Shown here: positions 1-9,583 of the stretch, one piece after another
How positions within the stretch are numbered: the first letter of the stretch is position 1
How the letters are laid out: every line of letters begins with the position of its first letter
Source: Stemphylium vesicarium
Lineage: Eukaryota; Ascomycota; Dothideomycetes; Pleosporales; Pleosporaceae
Assembly (NCBI GenBank): GCA_004380135.1
Contig: QXCR01000103.1
Location: 1 to 64,000, forward strand
Length of the DNA stretch: 64,000 bases
Direction of reading: 5' to 3'
The notes under the pieces: model-generated
Seen by the model: the letters and a program-made list of their open reading frames with translations, nothing else
The model's database searches: none
What the model was told of the DNA's origin: nothing
Program-made: the position numbers and the translations under genes

Positions 1-98
1 CAGCCAACTTGACCAGCTTAGGGAAATCCGGCGTACCAAACCCAGTAACCGGATCCCAGCCCTCGGTAACGGGGAAACCCTGCACATTACACCCATAA
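1..98 (-). pseudogene. C-terminal fragment of a sedolisin (peptidase S53)
   Basis: Read on the minus strand, the edge encodes a GCNVQGFPVTEGWD stretch followed by PVTGFGTPDFPKL. This is the signature near the C-terminus of sedolisin-type serine carboxyl peptidases (tripeptidyl-peptidase/aorsin group), which are usually secreted and acid-active. The gene would end just beyond the window. Going upstream, the frame meets a TGA near position 113, although a TTTAG at about 97-101 could act as a splice acceptor. The next 1.9 kb on this strand holds nothing resembling the roughly 500 residues of the protease that should precede it. I therefore read it as a truncated remnant, but a distant upstream exon cannot be excluded. 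Family call confident, pseudogene status less so. Confidence 0.5.
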
Positions 99-2040
99 CT
101 AAACCCCAGGGATCATCGATCCAACCCCCGATCTTCCCGAACAAAGGCCCGATCATCGCCCGCGGCCGTTGATTCCGACGCGGCTTGCATGGTATGCTTA
201 TCTGAGGGGTTGGAGCGGGCATCTACATGGGGGCCTTGCTTGTCTTCGAAGAGATGGGGCGGGTCAGCGCCTGCGAGGCCAGATTTTTTTTTGCTTACTT
301 GCTGGGATAGAGCTTACGGAACCAGCTTGGATGTTAAGAAAGCAAGAACAGGTTTGAATGGGGCTTTTTTTCGGCCTGGCTCTGAACGGTTTGGGTAAGA
401 GGGGGAGACTAAGGTCAAGGGATTTGCCTGGAGCTTGCAAGTGGGGTGGGGGAGAGATGTTGAGAGTCGAGACTGGTTTGCGAGATCACGGGCTTTAGGG
501 CGGAATTTCGGGCTTGGTAAGAGTGCGGTCGTTTCCGCGTGAGGCTGCTGTTGTTGTTGAGGGTAGACGGTACGTGGCCGCTGACGGAGAGGCAGTAGAC
601 GAGCGCGTAGAATCTATGCAACGCGCATGGATCGCGTGTCTGTGATGAACAAGTGGCTTCAATCTGAACATCACAACTACAGTCACAGCAGTCACTGCGT
701 CCATCCTCTTTCACTCTCACAAAGATGCTTTACAAACAAACGCCCCAGAAAGTCCCTTAATCACCCTCACGTCCTCAACACGCAACCCCATTGCGCCATT
801 CCGTCTCACCCAAGTTTCCCCTTGAGCATTTAACCACCGCCTCTTTTCCCATGACCGCAAACAGCAGCCTTGTTCGCGTCCTTTTTTGCTCGGGCAGCCC
901 GCGCAGGCACCTACCATGTCGAACAAGTCCCAAAGCCCAAGTTTTTCCTTTATGCCTTTTTCTTTCCCAAACATCCAAGGGTGTGTTTGTTCGGTTGGCT
1001 AAGCGTGAACTTTACAGCTGACGTGGATGGAATTGATGAACATGTTCTGTTACACGTGTTGTGTTGGGTTTTCTGGGATGGGCGTGGTTAAATGCTCAAG
1101 GGGAAACTTGGGTGAGACGGAATGGCGCAATGGGGTTGCGTGTTGAGGACGTGAGGGTGATTAAGGGACTTTCTGGGGCGTTTGTTTGTAATCATCAATT
1201 TTGTGTCAGATATGTTGTGATGAATATAGTAATTTTGTGTTTGTCGTAAAAGAAACATCACTGTGGATATAAGATGCTTTGTGCAATTCCCCATTGGTTT
1301 TACCGCTTCGGTCGATGTTGTAATGGAAGGGAAAGTGAGGGGACTAGGTGTTTTGATATCTGTGGTTCATTCTTACTCTTACCTTTGGGACTAAACACAC
1401 ACGTCTCTTATTTCTTTTCCCAATTATTTTCTATAAGTGACTTCAATACCGGAGCGGTATATTTCACAACACAATAGTTGTAGCAGTATTAGTAATTTCT
1501 TTTCTCAAAAATAGAGGAGAGTGCAGATGGTAGCGAGAGAGATATGCAAGATTTACACAGGTTAAGAAGGACTTGAATACACAAATATGCGACATGAATG
1601 AACTGCAGAAATTTAGGATATCTTTTTTATGACTCTAGCAATTAGTCATTTGTGCTTATTGTTGCATTCAACTATAGCTACACAAGACGAAACAATAAAG
1701 GAATTGATGAATTAGAACAACCATCAAGTTGAACAAATACCAGAGAGGTAGTTTTTTTGGTTCCAAAGTATGAGATAAAAAAGAAAAGAGAGGACAGAGA
1801 GAAATTACCACCATGACTACTGCTGGGACACACAGAACTGAGCTGAGCTGAGGACGTCCTTGCACTGTTTCTACCGAAAGGAAAGGAGGCCGGACAGTGA
1901 ATGAGATACATGGATGGTGTACGTTGACAGGTGATATTCATAAAGCAGTATCTAAGCGCGTGTGCGCCAAGTGAGTCCATGCTGCATTGTTGAGAGAACG
2001 AAGTTTGATTTCTTTACAGAAAGAAAATGCCCATCTGATA
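99..2040. other. Intergenic, no gene recognised apart from the inverted repeat
   Basis: Beyond the inverted repeat, only short ORFs without family resemblance are present. The stretch from about 1200 to 2000 is AT-rich. Confidence 0.6.
731..1190. repeat. Perfect 107-bp inverted repeat with 246-bp spacer
   Basis: Positions 731-837 and 1084-1190 are reverse complements over all 107 bases, with no mismatch found on base-by-base comparison. The 246-bp spacer is not repetitive. A transcript through both arms would fold into a long hairpin. No open reading frame in the arms or the loop resembles a known protein. No clear target-site duplication flanks the arms. Confidence 0.95.
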
Positions 2041-3533
2041 TCAAACACCTTTTGTGCCTTCATTAACCACATCTTTCTTCTCATCCTTCTCTACCCCCCT
2101 TTCTTCCTTCCCACCCTTCCACTTCCTAAACTCGTCACTAACAATCCCCCCATCGCCCTCACCCACCTTCCTCACCTCAACAACCCCACTCTTCTTCCTC
2201 AACGTAACGCCATACACGATGCCCTCCTCCACCACAACGCTCTTCAGCCAGCCCAAGAACTCGGTCGCAAAGTTAACACAAACATTGCCATTCCAGCAAT
2301 CAGTTCCTCTGCGCACCATGCCAGGTATATCGGTTGTATTGAACGTCTGCAAGCCCCTCAGTATACCCGCTTTACTCCTGAAGCCCACGGTGATCTTGGA
2401 GACGCCGAGGAGAAAAGACTGGGCCCAGAACTTGAGTAGCTTGCGCTCGAACTTGAGGACGTCGCGGTGGTTTTGGTGTTGTGGAGGTGGTAGTTCTTCG
2501 CTGGTTTTGAGCTCGACCCATTGGATCGGGGCGTCTGGATCAGCGGGCTTGGGTGCGAGGAGACCGTCAACTTCGCCGCCGAGAATGAGGCTGTGTGGAC
2601 CGAAGGAAGTGTGTACGATGGAGCAGTGTTGGGCGTGGTTGGATACGATACCCCGTTGGTGTTTTTCAATGTCTTCTCGTGGGGTCTCGGAGGGTGGGGT
2701 GGGTATCAAGGTGAGCTTTTCGAACTTGTAGCCCCAGTATGCCATCATCTCCTGCGACTGCTGGTCGGGGTGTTGGTAGCGGGGTGGTGGCCGATGGCCT
2801 TCTGCGGCGCGTTGGGCGGCTCGTGAAGGGAAATCTTCTTCGATGTAGATTGTACCGTTATATAGAGTTGCAAACATGTTGAACTCAGCGAAGTTGTCAA
2901 AGGGCGCTGTCAGGATCTGGCGGCTGTTAGAAGCGTCCTTGGGTGTTTTTCGAAGCAGTAGCAAGGGAAAGCTAGGGTTGCTCACCTTGGCTGTTGATAT
3001 GCCAGCTCTCATCAACATACCTTGGTCATCATGCCTCTCCAGGTCATGAAGTCTGCCTTTATGTCTCCCTTGCCCATCTTGTCATCCATGAGTGCCCTCA
3101 ATAAGCTGTCCAAATGCGGATCCTCTTTGTCCTCGTAATGCTTGAATGTGTCGAAGCCTTCCTTGAGATCTACGCCCATTGGTGGTGGGACGTAGTAGCT
3201 GATTCCCGATTCGTCTGCCTGGTACACATGGTCGTCGTCGTAGGAGAAGTATGCAACTTGGCGAGGTCGCTTTATCGTGGTAGACGCGCCGCGAAATCGA
3301 TTGAGCGGCTGTATCGAAAATGTATGGGCTGGGACGTCTGAAGAAGGGGCTTCATTTCGAATAGGCGGTATCTTCGTATTCGCGGTTGTGGTGGACGCTG
3401 AAGCTGCTGCTTGTGGAGGCGCGCGAGTTCTGGGCCGCTTCCGTGGCGGTGATTTGTCTTCTGTATCGGCGATTGGACTAGGTGGTCTAGGAGGAAGGCC
3501 AGAAGCTGTGTCTTTGGGCGTAGGCTCTGTCAT
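2041..3533 (-). CDS. rai1: Decapping nuclease RAI1 (DXO/Rai1 family)
   Basis: Two exons, 3533-3021 and 2916-2041, joined in phase 0 across a 104-nt intron (GTATGT..CAG), give 462 residues. The first ~65 residues are a Pro/Arg-rich, probably disordered tail with a basic KRPRTR patch. The conserved core then begins at FSIQPLNRFRG. Three Rai1/DXO signatures are visible: GYKFEKL, GGEVDGLL and WVELKTSEE, which supply the acidic and Lys residues that bind the metal. Family proteins remove incomplete 5' caps and pyrophosphates from RNA and, in fungi, stabilise the nuclear exonuclease Rat1. The splice junction MMTK|ILTAPFDNF matches the family's usual continuity. The gene is divergent from the next one, with 248 bp between starts. 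Confidence 0.93.
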
Positions 3534-3781
3534 GGCGACGTCGAATGCGCAAAAAGTCGCAAGTTAGGTCTTGAGCTTCGCCGCGGGAGTGTCGCAACCC
3601 CAGCCCTGCTCACCCCGCCAAAGCAGCCGGCCTTGTACCTGACTAGCTACGGCGCGCCATGCAAGCCACATTCTCCAAACACCAACATCGTCAACACATT
3701 GTGTACCATCGCCGACCCTAGATCGTCCTCACGACCGCTCCCACCACCAATATCAGCCCACCTCAAACAGAGCAGCCCGAA

Positions 3782-4287
3782 ATGGACAATCGCGCTATCC
3801 GCCTCCCCCCAAACACCCGCCGCAACCTCTTCGCCGCCCACACCGCCCCGCAACAACAACAGCCCCAACCCACCTCACGGCGCCAGAACCAGAATGTGCC
3901 TTCCATCCGCCCCGACAGCCGAGAAATACAATCCGACATCTTCACGCAGCCTGTGGAAGAGGAGCTAGTCGAAAAGGACGCCCAGGGCGATTACATCACA
4001 GACGCACCCATGCCTGTATACAGGAACATGAGCACAGTCGGCCTAGGACGAGAAGGCGATGAAGAAGCCGGTATGTTGCTGCGACAAAGAGAAGAGGAGA
4101 AGACTGACTTCCAGCAGAGCAAGAGAATGAAATGATAGAGATGTATGGGAAACCGAATGTGCATTGGGATGCAGCCACGATTGAAGAGGAGATTAGGAGT
4201 GCGCTGAAGAGTAGTTTGAGGAAGAAAGTCGCGAGCTTGGAGGATGATGAGTGGATGTTTCAGGCGGAGAGCGAGGGGAAGAAATGA
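3782..4287 (+). CDS. Small conserved-looking hypothetical protein, two exons
   Basis: Exon 1 (3782-4070) and exon 2 (from 4115 or 4118 to 4287) give a hydrophilic protein of about 153 residues. The intron starts GTATGT at 4071, has a CTGAC branch site at 4104-4108, and ends in a tandem CAGCAG, so either acceptor keeps frame and adds or drops one Ala. The N-terminus is Gln/Arg-rich (RLPPNTRRN, a QQQQ run). The C-terminal exon is acidic-basic and probably helical, containing MYGKPNVHWDAATIEEEIR and LEDDEWMFQ. No signal peptide or membrane segment is seen. I do not recognise the family. The aromatic, charged C-terminal block suggests a conserved interaction motif. Ending the gene in exon 1 would drop this clearly protein-like block. 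Confidence 0.7.
4071..4117 (+). other. Intron with tandem NAGNAG acceptor
   Basis: Donor GTATGT at 4071, branch CTGAC at 4104-4108, acceptors at 4114 and 4117. Both keep the reading frame. Confidence 0.75.
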
Positions 4288-4678
4288 AGTCTTGTCTTTT
4301 GTGGTTGCGGGGTGATGGGGAAAGTGTGCATGATGATGATATGATACCCTAGGATTGGCGTTGGAAATTTGAGAGTTACTGGTATACAAGTATGCATGTG
4401 CATGTGCCCAATTCACGGCAGGAGAAGATGCATATGTGTCTTCATCATACTTCCAGCTCGGGATTGCGCATTGAAGCATCAACCCTGGTGTACTACGCCT
4501 ACTCGTGCAATACCCCGATCGCTACATTGCAGACTAAGCTAGAGGATCCCACCCTGAGTTTGTCGATCGTAGCCAGACATGGTCGATGTCGTTGACAACT
4601 ACATGGTATGGAGGGCCACAAGCTATCGGTGATGGAAGAGTATGCTACAGAGTAAGAGGCTGCCCTACGCTCAAGCCA

Positions 4679-4735
<57 letters not shown>
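4679..4735. repeat. (TAG)19 microsatellite
   Basis: Nineteen uninterrupted TAG units. On the minus strand they create a spurious poly-Leu reading frame. Confidence 0.97.
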
Positions 4736-4736
<1 letters not shown>

Positions 4737-6263
4737 TTATAGGGAAGCAATTGAAAACAGATTTGCTTGAGGATGCTTTTAGCAGTAATGCTAGCGATGC
4801 AAACTTGTTGTTCTGGTCAAGTTGGGCTTGAGCTTTTTGTGTGCTGCAATTGTAGCGCCACGAACTCTTCCAGGACGGGTTGTGTCACTGCGACTTGGAA
4901 CGCCATACATTCTGTTATTGTGCCTTCGGTGCACTGTATGCAATTCTTTCTCCTGTTAAGAGCACCGGCTAAATCTTGTTGTAGGCGTCCAGCTCCCTAC
5001 ATATCATTACGAGGATGGTACCTTTAGAAATGCACGATAGCCCTCGAGTCAACCGCATCATCTGGCATTGACTGGATTCGTATACGCCCTAAATCGTTAC
5101 CGTGGCATACCACAAGGTCGAAGAATGGAGAATGGATACCGGACAAAGGAGGAGAGAACGGATGCGATACGATGGGAAGGGCGCAGGAACAGACAGAGAC
5201 CTATTGACAATACCAATCATCGTCGGTCTCAGTGTGAGAAGTCCAGGCTTGGTGTTCCTACAAATTCAGTGTCTCGCCACCGTGTTGCCCCTTCCAGTGG
5301 GTCGCTGGCTTAAATAACAATGCCGCTATGCTCTGCGTCGTTTTGGTTCTGTGCCGACAAGCACCGCGTGTTCTCGAGTAAGTTCCTGCTATACAACGCC
5401 AGCTCCTCGCAACCATTTTGAAGCTGCCTTCATAACCTGGCGCCACGGCTTGACTGTGCCTTCCCGGATGCCCTTGCCTTTCTATGCCAGGGTGACGTAA
5501 GAAGGCATGTGGATATGGACATCATGGCCTGACATGATCTCACACGCCCGGATTCCACGATGCATGTGTCTACCTCTTGCAGCCTCCGCACCCATCTAGG
5601 GCCCTGCTCTCATGCCAGAATGTGCACCCATGTGCCTTACACGCTTGGCCATGAATGACACCTGGGAATCTTGACGCAGAAGTAACGGCTCGACTGCGAG
5701 GCTTCGAAATAGCTCACCAAATCCTCTTCTTTCCTACATGCCTCACACCTTCACACGGTCCAAATTTTCTTCCATCATCTCACCTTTCACTGGCTCCGAC
5801 CCTCGGACATGCTCCTGCTGTTCCTGTCTCTCGGGTCTCAACGGCCGGGCGGTCAGACATCTCGCATGGCGCTAGAGGGTGGCCAGTGGGGCCCCACGAC
5901 AGGTGAGTAGGCGATTGGGGTAGGAACTCCAGAGTGAGGGGACGTCTTGCAGTCGTGATGCAACTCCAACACCATTGAAGCGGCGTGTATATGAAATCCT
6001 AAAGTTGTAGAGCTTGACTGTAGATTTCTCATGATACTACTTTGAGTCTCATACGGTTTGTTGTTGGCTTGTTGTGGTGAGATATCCTCAAACACCCACC
6101 TCAGCTCAAACCTTCACCCTTCGCCCCCGAGCCACTTCGCGAGCGGCTCCCAGCAGTTTGGAATCGTGTGTTTTGATGAGCGATGAGCATCTTCAGCTCA
6201 AATACTGCCGGCGTCTGCAGCAGCTCGTCAGCTGATTGCCTGAGCTTCGGTGCCGGCAGCGAG

Positions 6264-6270
6264 TATATAA
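6264..6270 (+). promoter_or_regulatory. TATA box of MEI2
   Basis: TATATAA 170 bp before the start codon. It is followed by a pyrimidine-rich leader (TTCCATGACTTTCTCC and similar), typical of a fungal core promoter. Position and sequence fit, but the transcription start is not known. Confidence 0.55.
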
Positions 6271-6439
6271 ACTGCCCATCCCCTCGCTCCTTCCATGACT
6301 TTCTCCTTTCGCCTCACCCCACTTTGACAGACTCGCTTCTCCAACTCTTGCTTGAGCTTTGCCAAACATCCAACTCTTGTCTTTCATCACACATCTCTTC
6401 GAATTGTACATCATCTTGTACATCTTGTCTCACTTCAAC

Positions 6440-8551
6440 ATGTCTCATACCTCTCCCCACTCCTCAACAGGCCATGGCCCCTCTTCAAGCCCTTATGCTG
6501 GCACTGACCCGACTCTCTACTCACCGGAGATTGATCGTAAGCCGCGCCTTGGTCACCGTCGCCAGGTCACTGCCATCGCTGCCGGCAAGCAGCCCGTCAA
6601 GGAAGCCAGCGACAAGCCGGCCAACATCAAGAGCATCCTTCCTCAACCGACTACCTACATCGAGGGTGCTTACGTCAACGAGCTCTCCGAAGATGATGAA
6701 GGCTACGTCTCTCGTTACCAGTTCATCTCTCAGCTACCTGACGGCACCAATGCTGGTCTCGACTCCGAGCATGAGCTATTCAGTGTCCAGCACCAGATGA
6801 AGCTTGTAAGCATCTTCGTTGTCGTCTTCAAGTGATTTGCTTACATCATCTAGTATGCCTGCTTCCTTAATGCAGTTCCGTACTATGCTCGTGGTGTCTT
6901 TATCCGCTACGACGATCTTCGCGACGCTGCCGAGGGCAAGGACATCCTTGAGCAACACGAGTTCACTGTCGACTATGCCACATCCTACGACTACGCTAGA
7001 GCCAAGACTCAGGACACCGGCAACATCAAGGAGTTCGAAGGCCAGATCAAGCTCTTCGTCATGATCGAGCCGAACCGTGACCACGCCACCTGGGACTTCT
7101 CATCCGATGACCTCGCCGGAGTCACCAACGTCGTTAAGCTCACCGCCCAAGCTTTCGGAGATGTCCGCAACGTCACCCATGCCGACTCCATCGACGACAA
7201 GATGCTTCTCGTATTCCGCATTGAGTTCTACTCGGTCGACACAGCCATCCGTGCCGTCCAGTCTCTTCGCATTGATCCCGTCTGGGGTGTTAGTGGCGAT
7301 GTAAGTACTCCTTCTCTTACTTATCCCATGCATCGTTGCTAATACTTTGACAGAAGTCGTTCCAGTGGTGCACCTTCGAACCTTCCCTCTGGTCTGGTAC
7401 ACGTGCTGCTGCCTCACCTCACCGCTACAAGCCTCGCGTGGATGCCCAGGGTCGCGTCTACGGATATCGTCTAGCCCCTACCCATCAGATGCCTGACCAG
7501 TTTAACGACCGTCGTGCTAGCTACCACAACCACCCGCACGATCAGCACAACCGTGTCCGCCGTGAGCGCATTCTCGATGGCAGCGACGTTCGTACTACAG
7601 TGATGCTTCGCAACATCCCCAACAAGCTCGACTGGGTAAATATCCTCTTTCATTGCTGCCTTTATTGCTTACTAACCATTTTGACAGATGTCCTTGAAGA
7701 ACATCCTCGACGAAGTCTGCTTCGGCACTTACGACTTCATGTACCTCCGCATAGACTTCAAGTCTGGCTGCAACGTTGGCTACGCCTTCATCAACTTCTC
7801 CGACGCCAATGGCATGCTCTCCCTCATCGATCGTATTGAGCGTCGACTCTGGCCCGGTTTCAACTCCGACAAGACTGCCGAGATCTCCTATGCCACCATC
7901 CAGGGTCGCGAGGCTCTTGTCCAGAAGTTTCGCAACTCCTCCGTCATGCAGGAGACTCCATACTGTCGCCCTCGACTGATCTTTACCCTCGTCGACGCTG
8001 AGATGATGGGTCAGCTGCGCACCGCCGGTACCGAGCAAGCCTTCCCTCGCCCCGACAACCTTTCCAAGCTTCAGCGTTCCATGGATAGCGCTCGTAGCAT
8101 CGGCCTGTACCCTCCCAATGGATACTCTCCAGTCACTGAGCACCGCAACCGCTCCAGTGCTTACGACCGTGGTGGCCCTCGTGATATCATGCAGGCCGCT
8201 ATGCACTTTGCCCACCAGCGCGCCGCTCCTGTTCAATTCGCTGGCTTGACCGACGCCAAGAAGAAGGAGGTTGAGACTTGGTACCTCTGCACCTACGGTG
8301 GTGGTCACTGTGGTCGCATTCCTTTTGAGTGCATCCCCATGACCCACGTCACTCAATACTTCAACGAGAATCCTGCTCCCATGCCAGCCCCAGGTGTCAT
8401 CGGTGCCCCGGTTAGCAGCCCTTTCTCCAGCGGCGTCTCTTCCACCATTCCCGACGGCACTCCGACTCGCGCTTCACGTATGGCTCGTGGTCCTATCCGC
8501 CCCTTCTCGGCTCGTGGCGATGTTGACACTAACACCAACCCCTTCTTGTAA
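6440..8551 (+). CDS. mei2: Mei2-like RNA-binding protein
   Basis: Four exons (6440-6805, 6854-7300, 7354-7635, 7688-8551) joined in phase 0 give 652 residues. The C-terminal half carries the Mei2-type RNA-recognition motif (RRM_2). RNP-like sequences are TTVMLRNIPNKLDW (split by intron 3) and NVGYAFINFSD. The middle exon has a weaker RRM-like region (LFVMIEPNRD, VTNVVKLTAQAFGDVRN, MLLVFRIEFYSV). The N-terminus is Ser/Pro-rich and probably disordered. In fission yeast, Mei2 binds meiRNA and switches cells to meiosis. In filamentous fungi the role is inferred from that family. All introns are 48-53 nt with GT..AG ends. The start was chosen because it follows a TATA box and leader at the usual spacing and opens a good frame (ACATGTC). 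Confidence 0.93.
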
Positions 8552-9159
8552 GCATCGACATCTACTGGTGTTTGCTTACATCCATCTCTCTGGACACTGT
8601 TGCAACGTCTACCGCAGCTGGACATTGTATGATGTTTGATTCCAATCTGTTTCCAGATGTTTGTCAGACCAGAACGTTAGTACATGGCTTTTTCGGTATG
8701 GCGCTAGACACATGCTGGAGTGTATGCATTCTGGAGTGACCCAGTATGATCTGGAATCATGATGTGGATGGTTGAAGGTTGATATGATCTCTGACCAGGT
8801 GATGGAATCCACTGAAGGACCTTTTGCGGTCATGAAACTGTAATAAAGACTCCTTAGATAATATGAGCATTGCTCCTCATACTTGTGTTTTCTCTTGCTT
8901 GGTGATTTATGACTATCGCCAATATGCGGACTTGGCTGCTCTTAACCGTCGCCAAATGGCAAGATGCGCCATTCTGATGCCGGAGCGCGGACCACACGGG
9001 CCTGATATATGTCGTGAAGCTCTTTGTGGTGTCGTAGCCAGGCACACACAACCTTCACATCCAGCAGCAACAGCACATATCATCACACACTCAGACAACT
9101 ACACCAAGCTTCCGAGCTACCCCCGAGGTACACCAACAAGCATCTCGACAACTACAAGA
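8552..9159. other. Intergenic, no gene recognised
   Basis: MEI2 3' region followed by the leader of the next small gene. CA-rich tracts at 9040-9130 resemble a 5' leader. Confidence 0.5.
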
Positions 9160-9583
9160 ATGCTACGCTACCAGCAGATGGAGCAGCTCTGCGCCGGCGT
9201 TGCGGCCAGGTACAAGCCGTGGGTCAAGCGGCAAGGCATCGTCAAACTCTTCAATGACGCCTACGCGCGCGTAGGACTCGTCTGGGGTGGCATCACGGCC
9301 AAGGGCCTCGACACGGTTGAGGCGGGTCCGCTCAAGGAGGCCAGGAGGGCGAAGAGGATGGCGAGGTATGTTCACACTCCCCAGACAATTCCTGTGGGGT
9401 ATACTTGCAGCATCCATCCATCTTTAAGCTCGGAGCTCGAAGCCTCATGCATCTGTGAAGGCATCCTCGGCGTGCTGGAGCTGCTTGCTTGCCGTTCAGA
9501 ATGGCTTGCGGTATTCGTCTACCAAGACCGACCAACTGACCAACATTAGGCACTACAACGAGCAGCAGCAACACCAGCAATAG
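9160..9583 (+). CDS. Small hypothetical basic protein, two exons
   Basis: Exon 1 (9160-9365) and exon 2 (9550-9583) are separated by a 184-nt intron with a GTATGT donor, a CTGAC branch site at 9535-9539 and a TAG acceptor. The product has 79 residues and ends in a short Gln/His-rich tail (HYNEQQQQHQQ). The body is basic and amphipathic, with WVKRQGIVKLFNDAYARVG followed by a hydrophobic patch (LVWGGITAKGL) and an Arg/Lys cluster (KEARRAKRMAR). No signal peptide is clear. The first ATG after a CA-rich leader was chosen; the frame also extends upstream without better starts. I do not recognise the family. The intron signals and clean small exon argue for a real gene. Confidence 0.55.

Larger units (their letters stand above)
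4288..6439. other. Long upstream region of MEI2, no gene recognised
   Basis: About 2.1 kb without a credible gene apart from the TAG microsatellite. The last 180 bp form the MEI2 promoter and leader, with a TATATAA at 6264-6270. The length suggests a large regulatory region, but no specific operator was identified. Confidence 0.55.

Noticed and set aside
4499..4750. Open frame with a Leu run on the minus strand
   Set aside because: It is only the translation of the TAG microsatellite.
8863..9549. 228-residue plus-strand frame
   Set aside because: The upstream part is a leader. The spliced small gene starting at 9160 explains the coding part, and the frame runs through its intron.
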